DNA of 64,000 nt from Protula sp. h YS-2021 (GCA_949752745.1 OX457024.1:54810510-54874509), one strand, 5' to 3'. Positions 11,290-23,644 are shown, counted from the stretch's first letter. Made by a program: numbers and translations. Notes: generated by a model not told the origin, from the letters alone.

Positions 11290-12760
11290 ATTTTAGTGGT
11301 GAAGCCAAGAAGTTAATAAAAGATTGTGTTTTGCTTCCGCCAGATGTTGGTTATGAGACTGCGATGATCACGTTAAAGAAGAGGTGTCGTCAGAACCACC
11401 TGATTGCTGAAACGAAATCGTCACTGGACTGCAGCTCAAGGCTGGTCAAACGACATTGATGGTCTACTGACGTCAGCTGACGAGATGTCAACGTGGAATT
11501 CTAAGAGCAACTGTCAAGCGGCTTCCGTACCATCTTCATGTTAAATGGGTCGATAAAGTCTACGAAGCCCAACGATAAGCAACGTTTAAGACCATATTTG
11601 CGGAAGCAAAGGCAAAGGCGGCAAGTTCAATGAACGGAAGTGATTTAGCAAGCATCGAGAAGTCAAAGGTTAACAAGTCTGACACAAGTCTGACACAAAG
11701 AAGGTCCCGACCCTAGCAACAACCACAACCAATAAGAAGAACAAGGAGTCCCCACTCAAGTTGGCCAAGAAATCTAATGCAGGACACACGATCAATAAAA
11801 GCCACAGTGTGGCCACTGCGAGGTGAAAAATCACTCAATTGAGAAATGTTTCAAGCTCAGGAACCTGACCCTCGAAGACAAGCTGGACCGAGTGAACAAA
11901 CAGACAGTGTAAACGCCACCATCATGAGCTTCTTCATGATTCAAGTCGTCGTGGACCTACTGCAAAGCAACCCACTCTGAGTTGAGAAGAAAAGGATAAG
12001 TTCCTCCTCAAGTTAAACAAGTTGTCAACGCTGCTGCGTTCAAGTCAAGTTCTGCTGCTGCTCTGGGAACTTTGCCAGTGGTCATCAAGTCTCACAAAGG
12101 TTATATCCATCCGTGCGCTCTTGTTAGCTGTGGACGTAACACCACGCTTATAAAGCGAGATTTAGTCGACAGAGTCGGTTCACCGTAAATTCTATGAGTG
12201 TGCTTTCATCATATCAAGAACAGCTATTGGTTGAAATCAAGTCACCACCATTGTTCCAGACCTTCCTCTGCGGACATTACTCTGCGTGAAAATGCGATGC
12301 AAACAAGCGAAAACTCCAAATAGACTCACCTAAGGGATATTGACGTAGAAATACCAAGCCATCGAACTCGTCATTGGAACAGACCGTCCGGAGATATTTT
12401 GGAGTCTTGAAGAGCGCCGAGTCGGACGTAGAAAGCCAATGGCAAGAAAGACCTTACTTGGTTAGATCGTCCTAGGACTACGAGTTTGCCACGGAGAACC
12501 AAACATTCAAGTCAGTCTCACCCAAGTTGATGCCCTACAGCGACAAGTAGAAGCAATGTGGTCTTCAGACTTACAAGAAATAAAGCCGTTGGATCCAGTC
12601 ATGTCGGTAGAAGACATAGCTGCTCTCAAGTGTATGGAGGACACACTTCACTTCAAAGATAACAAGTACTGCCTTGGTATCCCACTGAAGGAAGACCCAA
12701 AAAACTTTCTTTAGAGCAATCCCTCTGTGGCGAGGTTAAAAATGCTCGAGGAAAGGCTTA
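11290..12760 (+). pseudogene. BEL/Pao gag-protease remnant
   Basis: No long frame survives, but short stretches in different plus frames are recognisable. About 11,800-11,850 encodes a CCHC zinc knuckle with spacing C-x2-C-x4-H-x4-C, as in retrotransposon gag. About 12,095-12,180 resembles the aspartic protease strand-turn (ALVSCGRNTTLIKRDLVD), with the catalytic Asp/Gly context degraded. The segment leads directly into the RT domain. Many frameshifts and stops make it non-functional. Confidence 0.7.
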
Positions 12761-12763
12761 CCA

Positions 12764-13351
12764 GTGACCCAGCCTTACAAGAAAAAGTATACCACCACCA
12801 TTGAGTCCAACATTCAAGATGGTCATGCCAGAGTGGTTAACAAAGAAGAAGCTGGAGAGAAACACCAATGGTTCATACCCCGCCATGCAATGTTCAAGAA
12901 GTTAGACCCCGATAAGTGTCGAGTTGTATTTGACTGTGCGGCCAGGTACAGGGGAGTTTCCTTGAATGATGCAATACTGCAAGGAGAAAGCTTTCTGAAA
13001 AATCTTGCCGGTGTCCTTACGCAATTTTGGAAGGAACCAATTGCCATTGTGTTTGGACATCAAGTCAATGTTTTATCAGGTCTACTACGTTTTACGCCAA
13101 GATCAGCGCTTTCTACGTTTTCTTTGGTGGAACGAGGCAGACACGACAAAGACAGCAATGGTTTATGCTGTGACTGTTCACTTGTTAGGAGCAAAAACAA
13201 GTGCAAATGTCAGCATAAACAAGACAGCCAAGGCAAGGATAAAGAGTCAACTTTCTCGGATATGGCCATAAACACCCTGCGTACATCTTTCTACATCGAT
13301 GATATGCTCAAGTCCGTTGCTGCGAATCATGTCGCCAAAGACCTGATCTAA
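12764..13351 (+). pseudogene. BEL/Pao reverse transcriptase domain, frameshifted
   Basis: The start carries the family-typical block WFIPRHAMFKK and RVVFDCAARYRGVSLNDAIL. The next RT motif, around a catalytic Asp in LCLDIKSMFYQV followed by FLRFLWW, sits in the +2 frame (13005-13271). The polymerase signature then returns in the first frame as FYIDDML near 13,290-13,310. The domain is therefore interrupted by at least two frameshifts. The order of motifs and the YIDD variant match BEL/Pao pol. It is a dead copy. Confidence 0.85.
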
Positions 13352-14030
13352 GACATGGCTTTGCTTCTGCAACAAGGTGGATTCAAGTTAATCAACTTTA
13401 TGTCCACACATCGAGAAGTCATTGAAAAAGTTCCGGTGGAAGAATGAGTCAAGTCTCTCAAAAACTTCAACGTTGAAGACAGTTCGCTGCCACAAGGTCA
13501 GCACTGGGACTTCAATGGAACGTTGGAGGAGAATTCTTCATGTACTCTCTCTCTATGGAGAGCAAACCAGAGACTATAAGTGGTGCATTGAGCATGACTG
13601 CACGTTTTTACGACCCGCTAGGTCCTGTCGCACCCGGGTTATTGACACCAAAGCTGATTCAGCAAGAGTTGTGCCGGCAGCAGTTTGGTTGGGATGATCA
13701 AATACCAGACCAGCTTGTACAGTGCATCCGACATTGGAGTGAGAAAATTCAACATCTGTCAAGCCTCAAGATACCCCGATGCTGCCAACAAAGTCCAAGC
13801 GCAAGTTGTGAAAAAAAGCTCCATATCTTTCCAGATGCCACTGAATGCGCTTACGGAGCTGCAGCTTATCTGAAAGTCAAGTCTTAAGATCAAGTTTGTG
13901 TGTCTCTTGAATCTCCAGTCTTGAATCGCCGGCTGTATCAATCCCACGTGTGGCATTGACGACTGCTGCAGTCGCTACCAAACTTCAGAAGTTATTGATC
14001 GACGAAATGGATGAGAGCGATATAAAAGTC
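13352..14030 (+). pseudogene. BEL/Pao connection/RNase H region remnant
   Basis: The frame at 13540-13887 has the post-RT block of BEL elements: a SMTARFYDPLGPVAPG segment, QQFGWDDQIPDQL and the RNase H-like LHIFPDATECAYGAAAYL. The Asp in FPDA would be the first RNase H carboxylate. A stop ends the frame at 13,887, and the upstream part is in another frame. Conservation of order confirms it as part of the same decayed pol. Confidence 0.75.
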
Positions 14031-14039
14031 TACTTCTGA

Positions 14040-15430
14040 GTTGATTCTATGACCGTCCTTCGGTACATCCGAAACCAGTCCACACGGTTCAAGGATTTTG
14101 TTGCTCATCGTGAGCAGCAGCGTTTGCTGCTGAAGTCAGTACCGATCTTCACAAATTACATCTCCACGTACGACCGCCTGCGAAAGGCAACAGTTTGGTT
14201 GGCCAATTTCATACAGTACAAAGATGGACGGAACGAGTCAAAATCTGTTAGTCTGGACGATATTACTTGTGCAGAGTTTGCGCTAGTGAAGTATGTTCAA
14301 CGACAAGTCTTCTGATCTGAGTTGAAGTCGTTGGCTAAGAATGAAGCCCTTAGCAAGTCAAGTTTGATTCATCAGTTGTGACCAATTATCATTATCAAGG
14401 ATGGAGTTCTGTGTGTCGGTGGTCATCTAGAAAAGGCAATTGAGGAAATTGGAAAACATCCAGTCACACTGCCACGCCACCATCTGACGTCAAACGGACA
14501 TCAATTATGTTCATGCCGGTGCAAATCAAACCCTTAGTACCCTACGCCGCAGCAAATACTACATCACACGGGGTTACAGTCAAGTCAAGCGCGTACTCAA
14601 AAGCTGTGTGACATGCAAGCGTTACCAGGGAAAACCGATGGAACAAAAGATGTCGAGTTTGCGCACAGCATGGACAGTGACTCCATCCTGATGGCTTACC
14701 ATAGATTTGTGACACGCCATAGAAAGCCGTAGAAGTTTTGGTCTGACAATGGTACCAACTTTGTGGCTGCCGACAAAGAGTTAGCCCAAGACATCCAGGC
14801 AATCAATACCAAGAATCTTACAGACGAAATCTTGCTGGAAGCTGTTGAGTGGAGCTTCAACCTGCCGCATGAACCTCATATAGGGAGGGTATGGGAGAGG
14901 CTTATCAAGTCAGTCAACATACTGCTCAGAAACCTCGTACAGGATAGGCTTTTAACAGACGAAGAGTTGTTGTCGTTCAAATGCGAAGTGGAAAAAGTGA
15001 TGAACGATCGGTCTCTCACGCGTATGCGTGAAGAACCCAACGACCAAACGCCATTCACACCAAACCATCTGCTTCTCCTCCGTAGCAGCACCTGTGCTTC
15101 GTCAAGTGAATGAAACCATATCCGACGATGTTGGCAAACGGTACAAGCCATCGCCAACGAATTCTGCAGTCGCTTCGTGAGTGAGTTTCTACCCACCCTT
15201 CAAATATGAAGCAAAAAGTACCACCCAAAGACTGTACAAGTGGGTGATTTAGTCCTGGTCATGGACGAGGACACAAGCCGTGGTCAGTGGCCACTGGGTG
15301 TTGTAGAGGAGATTGAGCTTCCGACAGACGGTCTTGTATGTGCCGCCAAAGTTCCGGTTCAAGAACACTACCAAGCGTCGTCCGATTCACGAAGTGGTTA
15401 TTCGCGAACACAATTAGTGACACTCGTGGT
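14040..15430 (+). pseudogene. BEL/Pao integrase remnant
   Basis: Pieces of integrase follow in order. 14049-14315 includes the FVAHREQQ type linker. A CVTCKRYQGKP zinc segment lies near 14,610-14,640. 14763-15113 holds the C-terminal part of the catalytic core, with the family block HEPHIGRVWERLIKSV, an NDRSLT motif and TPNHLLLL. 15240-15430 has the GDLVLVMDED...GQWPLGVVEEI strand-rich C-terminal domain. Frames change between pieces. The first catalytic Asp region has a deletion. Confidence 0.8.
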
Positions 15431-15500
15431 TATTCAGTTTTTTTTATTTTGTTCTAATGATGCGTTTAAAAGTTCCTTACGTAATGTTTTAAAGGAGGAG

Positions 15501-16220
15501 TGTGGAGAGTTTATCATTCATCCATTTATCGCCGGTCCAAGTACTTTTTGTTTGTGTCTCGACCTGAACTTTGCCCTTTAATAAGTGAAAGGTTTAATTG
15601 TTAATGTACAAGTTCTTTATACCAAAATGACCACTGTAACGAGCTTTGAATGTGATTATAACGAGCTCCTGAAGTTGATTAAACGCTGAACGCTCGTTTT
15701 GTGGGAGAAATACTTTAAAAGCTCTGATTTTACTTTTACGGAAGTGCGATTCGTGTGATTAGTTCGAATTTTTTTATAACTACCTGAGGGTTTCAAATAG
15801 AAAATTTTATATTTACCAGAAAGCTGTATATCTGACCGTTGTGATTAAATAACTGTTTGCTTATTTTGTAAGGAAGAAATTAAATATTTTCTGAACATTT
15901 GATACACAAAATTTTACCAAGCCAGCTCCAAGGTTGGAATTTAAGCACTTGACGCTAACTTTGTCGCTTGTTTCTGATTGGTCAAAAGTTTTTTGGGTCA
16001 CTTGACCTCATGATAGTGTATAAGAATAGATGATCGGACGTCGAAAACACATCACAAAAAGTAGTTTTGAAGTAAGAAAGAGATACGGTCTTAACGCTTA
16101 AGTTTATAGCCTTGTTTTTTCGACAAAGTGATAGAAATGTGTTAAATAAATAAAATATTTATAAATAAAAATTGAATTTATTTATCCACCAAAAGCCGAG
16201 ACGAGCTTCAACTCGTGACA
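15501..16220 (+). repeat. 3' LTR of the BEL/Pao element
   Basis: A purine-rich tract (AAAGGAGGAG at 15,491-15,500) is followed directly by TGTGGAGAG. The segment closes with GTGACA about 720 bp later, giving the TG...CA ends expected of an LTR. Inside are a TATA-like GTGTATAAGAA near 16,015 and clustered AATAAA signals near 16,145-16,170. No matching 5' LTR is present upstream, so the exact right edge is inferred from the CA end only. Confidence 0.65.
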
Positions 16221-16264
16221 TGTCGCTGCAGCAACCAGAACTAAGGATAGTGTAAATAATTTAA

Positions 16265-16618
16265 ATGGAGGATCAGGACTTAAATTCTAGTATAATTGCA
16301 GCATTAACCAAAGACAATATTCCTGATACGGAAGATGAACAATACCTATTTGAGTTATTTAAAAATGATGCTATTATGACGTATGAGACTACTGCGAGCA
16401 CAAATGCAGGTACTACTACGATTATGACACAAAGCATGCCGGTTACAACGGCAGCAAAGAGTAAGGCAGCTATTGAAGTAGTTACTACTACAAGACATGA
16501 TACTGCAAACACTGCAACTGCGGCAGATATAGAAATGAAAAAGAAGAGAGAGAGAAGTTTGATAGCCTCATTGAAAGGGGAGCCTAGATCTAAATTGAAA
16601 GCATATCATGCACAGTAA
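16265..16618 (+). CDS. Small hypothetical protein, Thr-rich
   Basis: A 117-codon frame starts with ATG about 45 bp after the LTR. The product has an acidic N-terminal third, a Thr/Ala-rich middle and a basic C-terminal tail (KKKRERSLIASLKGEPRSKLK). No domain is recognised. Its place just after an LTR could make it the start of a second element's gag, but there is no zinc knuckle or other gag sign. It may be a chance frame. Confidence 0.25.
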   Translation: MEDQDLNSSIIAALTKDNIPDTEDEQYLFELFKNDAIMTYETTASTNAGTTTIMTQSMPVTTAAKSKAAIEVVTTTRHDTANTATAADIEMKKKRERSLIASLKGEPRSKLKAYHAQ

Positions 16619-16639
16619 AAGGAGGAGCAGGGAAGCATT

Positions 16640-17030
16640 GGAAATCAAGACCAGATAATTATAATTTGGCGCAATAACGCGTCACTAATATAGAACAAAA
16701 ACATCGAAGTCAAAAGTGCGGCTCACTTCGCCGCAGGGGCCATGTTAAATTGCCGCCCCCCCCCCCAAGAAGAATATAATGCGACAATGGTATATTTTCG
16801 GCTCTGGGGATTTTATTCGACTGATTTGAAAACTGTTTTTTGTCATTAAGATAGATGCTATAGTCAGGCTACTTAAGTCCAAAAAATGTGGGCAGCTAAC
16901 GTCCCCCCTGTAGTGGTAGGGATCAAAGATCGACCCCTCAGGCTGTATATTAAATATAATATTTCGATTTCTATAGTACCTATCCTAGTAATAAGCTCTA
17001 GGTGCTTAGCAAATGAACACTTAACAACAT
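16640..17030 (-). repeat. Inverted unit of the LINE-tail tandem repeat
   Basis: Shares with the 9.4-11.2 kb array, in inverse orientation, the poly-C block, the CTCTGGGGATTTTATTCGAC segment, an AAACTGTTTTTTGTCATTAAGATAGATGCTATAGTC-type block and the CTGTATATTAAATATAA segment. It leads on its right into a LINE fragment, the same arrangement as at 8.7-11.2 kb reversed. Confidence 0.75.
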
Positions 17031-17094
17031 GAAAAACGATGTATTAATACAGAGTATAATCCGAAAAATACTCTCTAAAGAGATGGGCTTCTTA

Positions 17095-18215
17095 ACGTTT
17101 TTAAAACTGTCTAAAGATTAAGAAAAGCGTGATTCTTTTCGAAGTGTGTTCCTTTCCATAGCTGCAGCAATATCATAACATCTGTCAGCGGTTTTGACAC
17201 AACTACTGAACGATTATCAGCAGATCGCAGGTTCCTCTGAGGTGTAAATTATTTCACTAGATCTGTTAAATACTGAGGAGCAGTTTGGTGCGAACAATAA
17301 CAAAGAACTGTTTGACTGATCTCTTAAATACTGAGGTGCCGTTTGTTGCAAACAATGAAAAACAACTAAACTATAATAACAAAGAACTAAAATTGATATC
17401 GAATTCTGCAGAGGTAACGAGTGTAGAGTACAGAGGAAACTCGACATAGGACCTCCCTAATTTGATCGCCTCTTAAATGGGGCACATTATCCTGAATGCG
17501 CTCCACAGACTTCAGTTGTTAAGGAAACTCCCAATTATGACCATCTCGGTACGAAACATTTCGGGTCACTTTTTTCGGTCCCGAGCACTCAAAATGCCTG
17601 AGATCGGACCACTCTTGGACAAAGGGAAATCACTGTGTCTGTGCGGAATATTATTCACAATACTTAATATGTTGCCGTCTTGGATATTGTTGCTGGGCAT
17701 TATGGCAAAAGTAACCAGAAAGTGGCTTTATTTTTATCTATTGTCTAAACAATAGCACCTGACAATATACAGACTCATTGTCTTCCCTCTGAGTAATTCT
17801 ATGATCCTTAAGCCACTGTTACCACCCCAGCTAATTCTTTGATACATGGTGTTTAAATTTTTCCGGAGTTCAACTACGTTGAATGTGTACAAAGAATTTC
17901 TTATTGCATGTTATCTTACTGTCGATTAGTGCCTAATCTTTTTGAATATTACTTTCATTGTGTTTGGACATCATAGTTGATGTGTTTGGATATCATAGTC
18001 CGATTTCAGAGGTTGCGCTGTATACAAAATCATCGTAATGTGTTCTCTGTAACCAGCCATAACCACTATTCTATCCGCTGCATTTTGTACCATTTGCAGC
18101 CAATGAAGTAGATCTATACTGACTCCAATCAAATGATTGTTTGGATAATCAATTCTAGAGATAACATTATATAAGAGATTTGGTTGAATCGATGTCTAAA
18201 AATTTACGTATTGAA
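17095..18215 (-). mobile_element. LINE 3' fragment, minus strand
   Basis: On the minus strand, 17,100-17,450 contains degenerate copies of the TAPQYLRD block, partly duplicated, seen intact at 8.8-9.1 kb. 18,040-18,205 repeats the QNAAA-coding region and the adjoining AGAATTGATTAT-type DNA. The middle (17,465-18,000) does not match the other copies and may be a nested insertion. All frames are broken. Confidence 0.65.
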
Positions 18216-19139
18216 AGATAAAGCGAAAGGAAAACATAGCACATTGGCATTTTGATCATGTTCGAATCAAAAGCAGCACCTAGCTTTTTTCTGAATTTAT
18301 ATTTGGAATTTCATTTCATTCATATATATACAGAAAAAGAGAGAAATCTGATAGTTTCCAGAAATTCAAAACCATTTGGAATCTAAAAAGTTTCATTTAC
18401 TGTCTTGAAAGAAAAAGGAATCAACAACATTCATGCATCATCCATTACTCACGCAACAGCGACAACTGTTTGCATTCATTTCCACTTTTATATGGGTTTT
18501 CTCGGAAAACTCTAAGAATCACGCAGATAGGAACTAAGAATTTTTCTAGTGGCTCGAATAGTCCCAGGTCCTAGCCAATCAGCATCCTTGGTAGCTTGAT
18601 ATCAAGCCTCATTCTCGTATTGCGTGCGGTAATCAACCACACGCTTTTTGAGGCTGGAAATTTTTTTGTTTTTCCTACCGACAATTTGAAGGTGAATTTC
18701 TCCAAAAAATACTTTTATTGGTTGCATTTAACTTTCATTCATGGATATTTCCAGACAAAAGCTCGTCGGCACATGTAATTTTGAGATTTTCGCCTTCGTA
18801 AGCTCTACTGCTACTATTCTGAGTTTGCATCACGGGGGTTTCAAATGTGTTTCTCCGAAAAGTGTTTGCTAGTGTGGGCGTACGTTCTTTCGACCCACAG
18901 CGGAGCACAGATCATTTCAGATTGCTGATATCTGTCCTGATCTCAATCTACTTGCCACACCTTGGTCATCTGCAGACCGAGCTGGTGCTTCCTAGCAGGC
19001 TGCCAGCATCTCCAGAGCAGTGTGGAGTTGTTTGGAGCTGCCTAACGCAGGGTAGTTGGTTTTCAACCTCTGGGTTGACTTTTTGTTCTACAGACACCAG
19101 TACTTTCTCTTTACCGAGCACGCTCTGCGTTCTGGGTTA
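18216..19139. other. Non-coding, nothing recognised
   Basis: AT-rich to mixed DNA. The 97-codon plus frame at 18847-19140 lies directly before the DIRS-like remnant and may be part of its terminal repeat. No domain is recognised. Confidence 0.4.
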
Positions 19140-21700
19140 AGTTGAGTACGGAGTAAAATCTGGGTCCATCTAGGGATTTAGTAACTTCCAAGTACCAACG
19201 TACTACTAAGCCTTGGTGAGTCACCTAGGCTTGGTACGTCTGGGTAAGAACACCGAGGTCCAAGCGCCATCAGGATTCTTGGTTCTTGGTGCATGACCAA
19301 GCTTGGTGCGTCTTGGTTACGCGTCATGCACGCTCGGATACGCCTATATATTCATTACTGTGGTAAATAGCTTGGTTCAGTACAGGTTCAGTTTTCTGGA
19401 ATGTGTGTAGTAATTTATTTTGATGAAGTTACTTATACACCACAGCAAGTTAAAAGACTTGCTTCAGCAGCTAACTCTCACTCACTCTGTGATCGGTGCA
19501 GGAGGGATAGAGCATTCCTCTGTGCGACGCTTTGTCCACTTGCAAGGAGTGTGTTCATCTATCCCCCAGGTACTGGGGCGCATTGGAGAAGGTACGCACC
19601 AAGAAGATTAAACGGAGAGTGCGTCGTAAGGTTCAGTCCCCGCCTCTGGATATGCCTAGAGCCGGTTCGCTAGTGGTTGGATAGGTGTTTTCTCCTGTGT
19701 GTGCGGACAGCAATGTGGAATCGGACTTTGACTTGCCTCAGAAGAGGAAGAAAGTCAAGTCTACAGCAACTTCGGAGACATTGATTGAGTTATACTTACA
19801 TGAGGTGGGCGAAAGGGCTATTCTGGATAAAGCCTGGTCAGTCCTTCACAAGGAAACGGAGAAAGCCATTTCTGAGGACTCAATCCTCACTTCGCCTCCA
19901 TCCGTCCCCGCCTCTAAGGAGGGTGTGACTGTCACGCATTCCAAGTTGGAGAGATTGGAATCCCCAACGCCCGGATTCTACTCCGTTACAAGTTTTGGAT
20001 ACCCCACAGCTGCTTCAGGCGGAGGCGTTGAAAATTACTTCGTTGCTGGCCATGCAATCCCAGCTTCAGCGGCAAATCCAGGACCTTCAAGAAGCTCTAC
20101 TGTCAAGGCCAGAACCGAGTTGCAGACACACACCAACTGCGAATGTCTCCCGTCCACCAGTCGATTGCCCGGTGCTGTCAGTATCCAGGCCTCCTTCAGT
20201 GTCTGTCCTCACTCTCACTCACCAACAGTAGGAGTTAAACACTAAGGATGCCCCAGAGGCGATCACCTTAAGCGAGATTGAGTCCGGTGATCTCCCAATC
20301 AGGTCAGATCCCACTAACACAACGCGTAGAGGAGGATGGGGATCTCGCCCCACTGGATACTTCACCCCTTGCGGCGATTTCCAAGGATAGATAAAGGGCA
20401 ATTTATATCCCCACATCACGCGCAGTTGCGAAGGAAGAGCTCGGAGGACACTGGTGCGGAAGATGACGCTGAAAGTGACTCTCCAAGCCGCTTTTTCCCG
20501 TCAGTCCAGTTCTCTTTCGGCTCCACAGATCCCACTCTTTCCCCGGACAAAAGACAACGTCTGTGGAAAGACCCAGCAGCTGCAGGGAGACGTCCGATTC
20601 GTACCCCGCCCCACCGGATTTCTACTCGGAGCCTGAGTCACCTATCTCACCACGAGCATAGTCAGTAGTCCCTGAAGACGTGCCATTTCGGGACGCTATG
20701 CAGGAGATAGCCATGCTTGCGGGCGCCCAGTGTCAGACAGAGAGGACCCGCCCATCCATATGACGCCGCAGGCAACTCTCCCCCAACCTGAAGCTTTCGT
20801 ATCTCGTGGCAGTGAAGGAGTAGCCAAAGCTTTGTCGACATGCTGCCGGGAATTCAAGCGCTTGGACGCTGTCGAAGGATGGGTACTATCACGTCTTCAA
20901 CCCTCCAGGCACTGCACGGTAAAGCAAGGCCCATCCCGCACCTCGCACGACCTCATATCCCTGGAAGCCTTGCAACAGCCCACCAAACGTACATTCTAGT
21001 AGAGAATGACGCTAAATAGCCATAGAGGGCTCAACAGGACACGTTTTAAACATCATGTCCTTCCAGGATCACACTCTGAGTGTCCTACAGAGACATTTGA
21101 ATTACCTGAGACTGTCTTACCCGATAACACTAAAACTGCTTGAGTGCCTGGCCTTGGCTAAGAGGGATGTGGTGAAGCTATCTGACCACCTCGCTAGTTT
21201 ACCTGCAACGCGACGCCTTCCTTCATGAACTAGCCCTCATCGCCAGAGCAGGAAGACAGTTCGCACGCCCACAGAAGCGCAAATACTCACCGCCCCCCTA
21301 GCTACGATAGATCGAGGTCGAGTAGCAAGGCTAGGGCTTCACCTTCCGAAGAAACCAAGACAGAAGGGAAGTGGCAAGACACCCCTACGTGCCTCGCAGC
21401 AGTGCAGCTAACAATGAACCAAAGTGTCTGCCAGAGGTCAGCGCCTCGGCTCTAAGAGATACTGTTATCAGGTCAAAAGGCGAAGGGGGCTCCCAGCTCT
21501 CCAACGACTGCTTGCTCGTAGGAGGCAGTCTGGGCAGGTTCTGGCAGGCCTGGCGGGACATGGGGGCTACTAAAGAAGTATTGCGTTGGCTAAGAGAGGG
21601 TTGCGCACTCCCGCTCAGACGCTATAGAGAGACTACTGAAGGCAAAAAAATTGGGTGTCTGGCCTCTCCTATAAAGGGAGGGGCCACAGCCTGACCTCCT
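19140..21700 (+). mobile_element. DIRS-like (tyrosine-recombinase) retrotransposon remnant: gag and start of RT
   Basis: A promoter-like CTATATATTC lies at 19,345, after a segment rich in CTTGGT repeats that could be a terminal repeat. Frames at 19685-20245, 20336-20668, 20730-20999 and 21371-21694 together look like a gag: a Pro/Ser/Thr-rich and basic N-terminal part and a helical middle. The last then enters the RT start motif known from DIRS/Ngaro elements (VGGSLGRFWQAWRDMGA then LRWLREGCALPL). The RT core, RNase H and recombinase are missing. Assignment is from motif recognition, and frameshifts make the copy inactive. Confidence 0.55.
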
Positions 21701-21719
21701 GGACTGTATATTTTAGCTA

Positions 21720-23118
21720 TAAATACAGTTCTACTTATAAGCACGGAAAATCGTAGGCAGATTATTAATGCGACTGAATTTGACTGATGAAAGTTGATTC
21801 AATAATCTGCAACTGACTTAACAGAAGTGGTAGACGGCAAAGTCAGACCCCATGAGAAGTATATTGTTGGCATAAGCATGGTTCTATATACCAGCATGAA
21901 AAGTCCGGTTGAGATTATTTAATCGGGCAGTTCGAATTAAGAGCAATAACGTGTCAAAAATATTGTAGTGAAAGGTGCGGCTCACATCTCCCTGGGCCTT
22001 GGTCTGTAATTTTGAACAGCCTCCACACCACCCCCCTCAGGGAATTAGCGAAAATGGTAAATTTTCTGCTCTAGAGTTTTAATTCTAAAGATTTGTAAAA
22101 TGTCATTTAGTATTAAGATAGAGGCTATAGACAGACTACGTATGCCGTAAAAATTTGGGAGGCATCAACTCCGCCATGGAATGGGCGGAAGCAAGGCCCG
22201 ACCCCGTGGATTACATATAGTGCATGGAAGCACTGTTCTTCATATAGGCATAGAAAATCAGGTCGAGGTTATTTATTCGACCGAGTGGAGTTATGCATTT
22301 TGGTGCAATGATGTGTCACCAACATAAAAATTAAACAACGCAGTGAAAGATATGGCTCACTTCTCCACTGGGCTTTTTTTTACAATTCAACGCCACAGTC
22401 GAAATTAAGCGCAAAGGGTATATTTTCTGCTCTGGAGATTTTGTTCTACCAATTTGAAAACTGTTATTTGGCATAAAGATAGAGACTATAGGAAGAGTAC
22501 TTAAAACGTAAAATTTGGGCTTCTCAGCTCTTCCGTGGAGTGGAAGAGAAAAAAGGCCTATTCCTGGTATTCGATTTTGGGCATATAAGCATGGTCCTAC
22601 ATATAAGCATGCGAAATCGGGTCAAGATTATTTATTCGAAGGATTTTGCTAAGGAAATTTGGTGCAATAACGTATCACTGAAAATTTTATTCTACCGATT
22701 TTAAAATGTTATTTGCAATAACGATACAGATCATAACCATGGTACTTGAGGCGTAAAAATTTTTGCGGCTCAACTCTTCTGTCTAGTGGGAGGCAGAAAA
22801 ACCCAACCCCATGGATTCTGTTTTGTACATATAAGCAGGGTTTTACAAACAAGTGTGGATAATCTAGCATAGATTATTTATTCGAAGGATTTTGCTGAGG
22901 AACTTTGATGCAAGAACTTGCAACCAATGCAGAAATAAAAATAGAAAGTGCTGCTCGCTTCACCCTTGAACTGTGTTCTGCAATTTTGAGTTGCCCCCAA
23001 TCTTCAGTATTAAATAAGCAAAAAAGGCATATTTTCTGCTCTGGAGTGTTTATTTGAAAACTGTTATTTGGCATAAGATAGACACTAGAGACAGGCTACC
23101 TAAACGCAAACATTTGGG
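21720..23118 (-). repeat. Inverted LINE-tail tandem array, left part
   Basis: Three to four degenerate units of the same family as 9.4-11.2 kb, inverted. Landmarks include TTATTTATTCGA near 22,265, 22,630 and 22,875, CTGCTCTGGAG near 22,065, 22,425 and 23,035, and AACTGTTATTTGGCAT near 22,460 and 23,060. The array stops abruptly at the AGTAGGGT end of the big insertion. It appears to continue at 58,544 in the same orientation. Confidence 0.8.
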
Positions 23119-23310
23119 AGTAGGGTGAAAAGGAGAGTTCTGGACCACTTGATGACGTCATACTGTCTGGAAGTGACGTCATAGCGTCTGGACCGGAAGT
23201 GCTGTCTGGACCGGAAGTGTTGTCTGGACCGGAAGTGTTGTCTGGACCGGAAGTGCTGTCTGGACCGGAAGTGACGTCATGATAAGCGTTAGGATAGGCG
23301 CGGCCATCCA
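23119..23310. repeat. Left terminal repeat with CTGGACCGGAAGTG units
   Basis: After the AGTAGGGT end come two TGACGTCA palindromes and four to five copies of an 18-19-bp unit, CTGGACCGGAAGTGNTGT. The unit contains ACCGGAAGT, the ETS-family consensus, and TGACGTCA is the CRE/ATF consensus. The start of element C at 60.3 kb and the right end of this unit share the GGAAGTGACGT part, supporting a terminal role. Confidence 0.8.
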
Positions 23311-23312
23311 TG

Positions 23313-23615
23313 ACGTCATAATGAGGTCATAATGAGGTCATAATGAGGTCATAATGAGGTCATAATGAGGTCATAATGAGGTCATAATGAGGTCATAATG
23401 AGGTCATAATGAGGTCATAATGAGGTCATAATGAGGTCATAATGAGGTCATAATGAGGTCATAATGAGGTCATAATGAGGTCATAATGAGGTCATAATGA
23501 GGTCATAATGAGGTCATAATGAGGTCATAATGAGGTCATAATGAGGTCATAATGAGGTCATAATGAGGTCATAATGAGGTCATAATGAGGTCATAATGAG
23601 GTCATAATGAGGTCA
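23313..23615. repeat. 27-copy 11-bp satellite AATGAGGTCAT
   Basis: A perfectly regular array of the 11-mer AATGAGGTCAT, about 27 copies. Read as half-sites it is AGGTCA repeated with 5-nt spacers (TAATG), the DR5 geometry bound by RAR/RXR-type nuclear receptors. No interruption is visible, so the array is young or actively homogenised. Confidence 0.9.
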
Positions 23616-23644
23616 TGCTGTGTGGCGGCTTCCTAGGGTTTCAG

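Noticed and set aside
16221..16618. Gag of a second LTR element after the LTR
   Set aside because: No zinc knuckle, primer-binding site or following pol; kept only as a low-confidence hypothetical frame.
23313..23615. CRISPR array
   Set aside because: The repeat is an uninterrupted 11-mer without unique spacers, in animal DNA and next to no cas gene.
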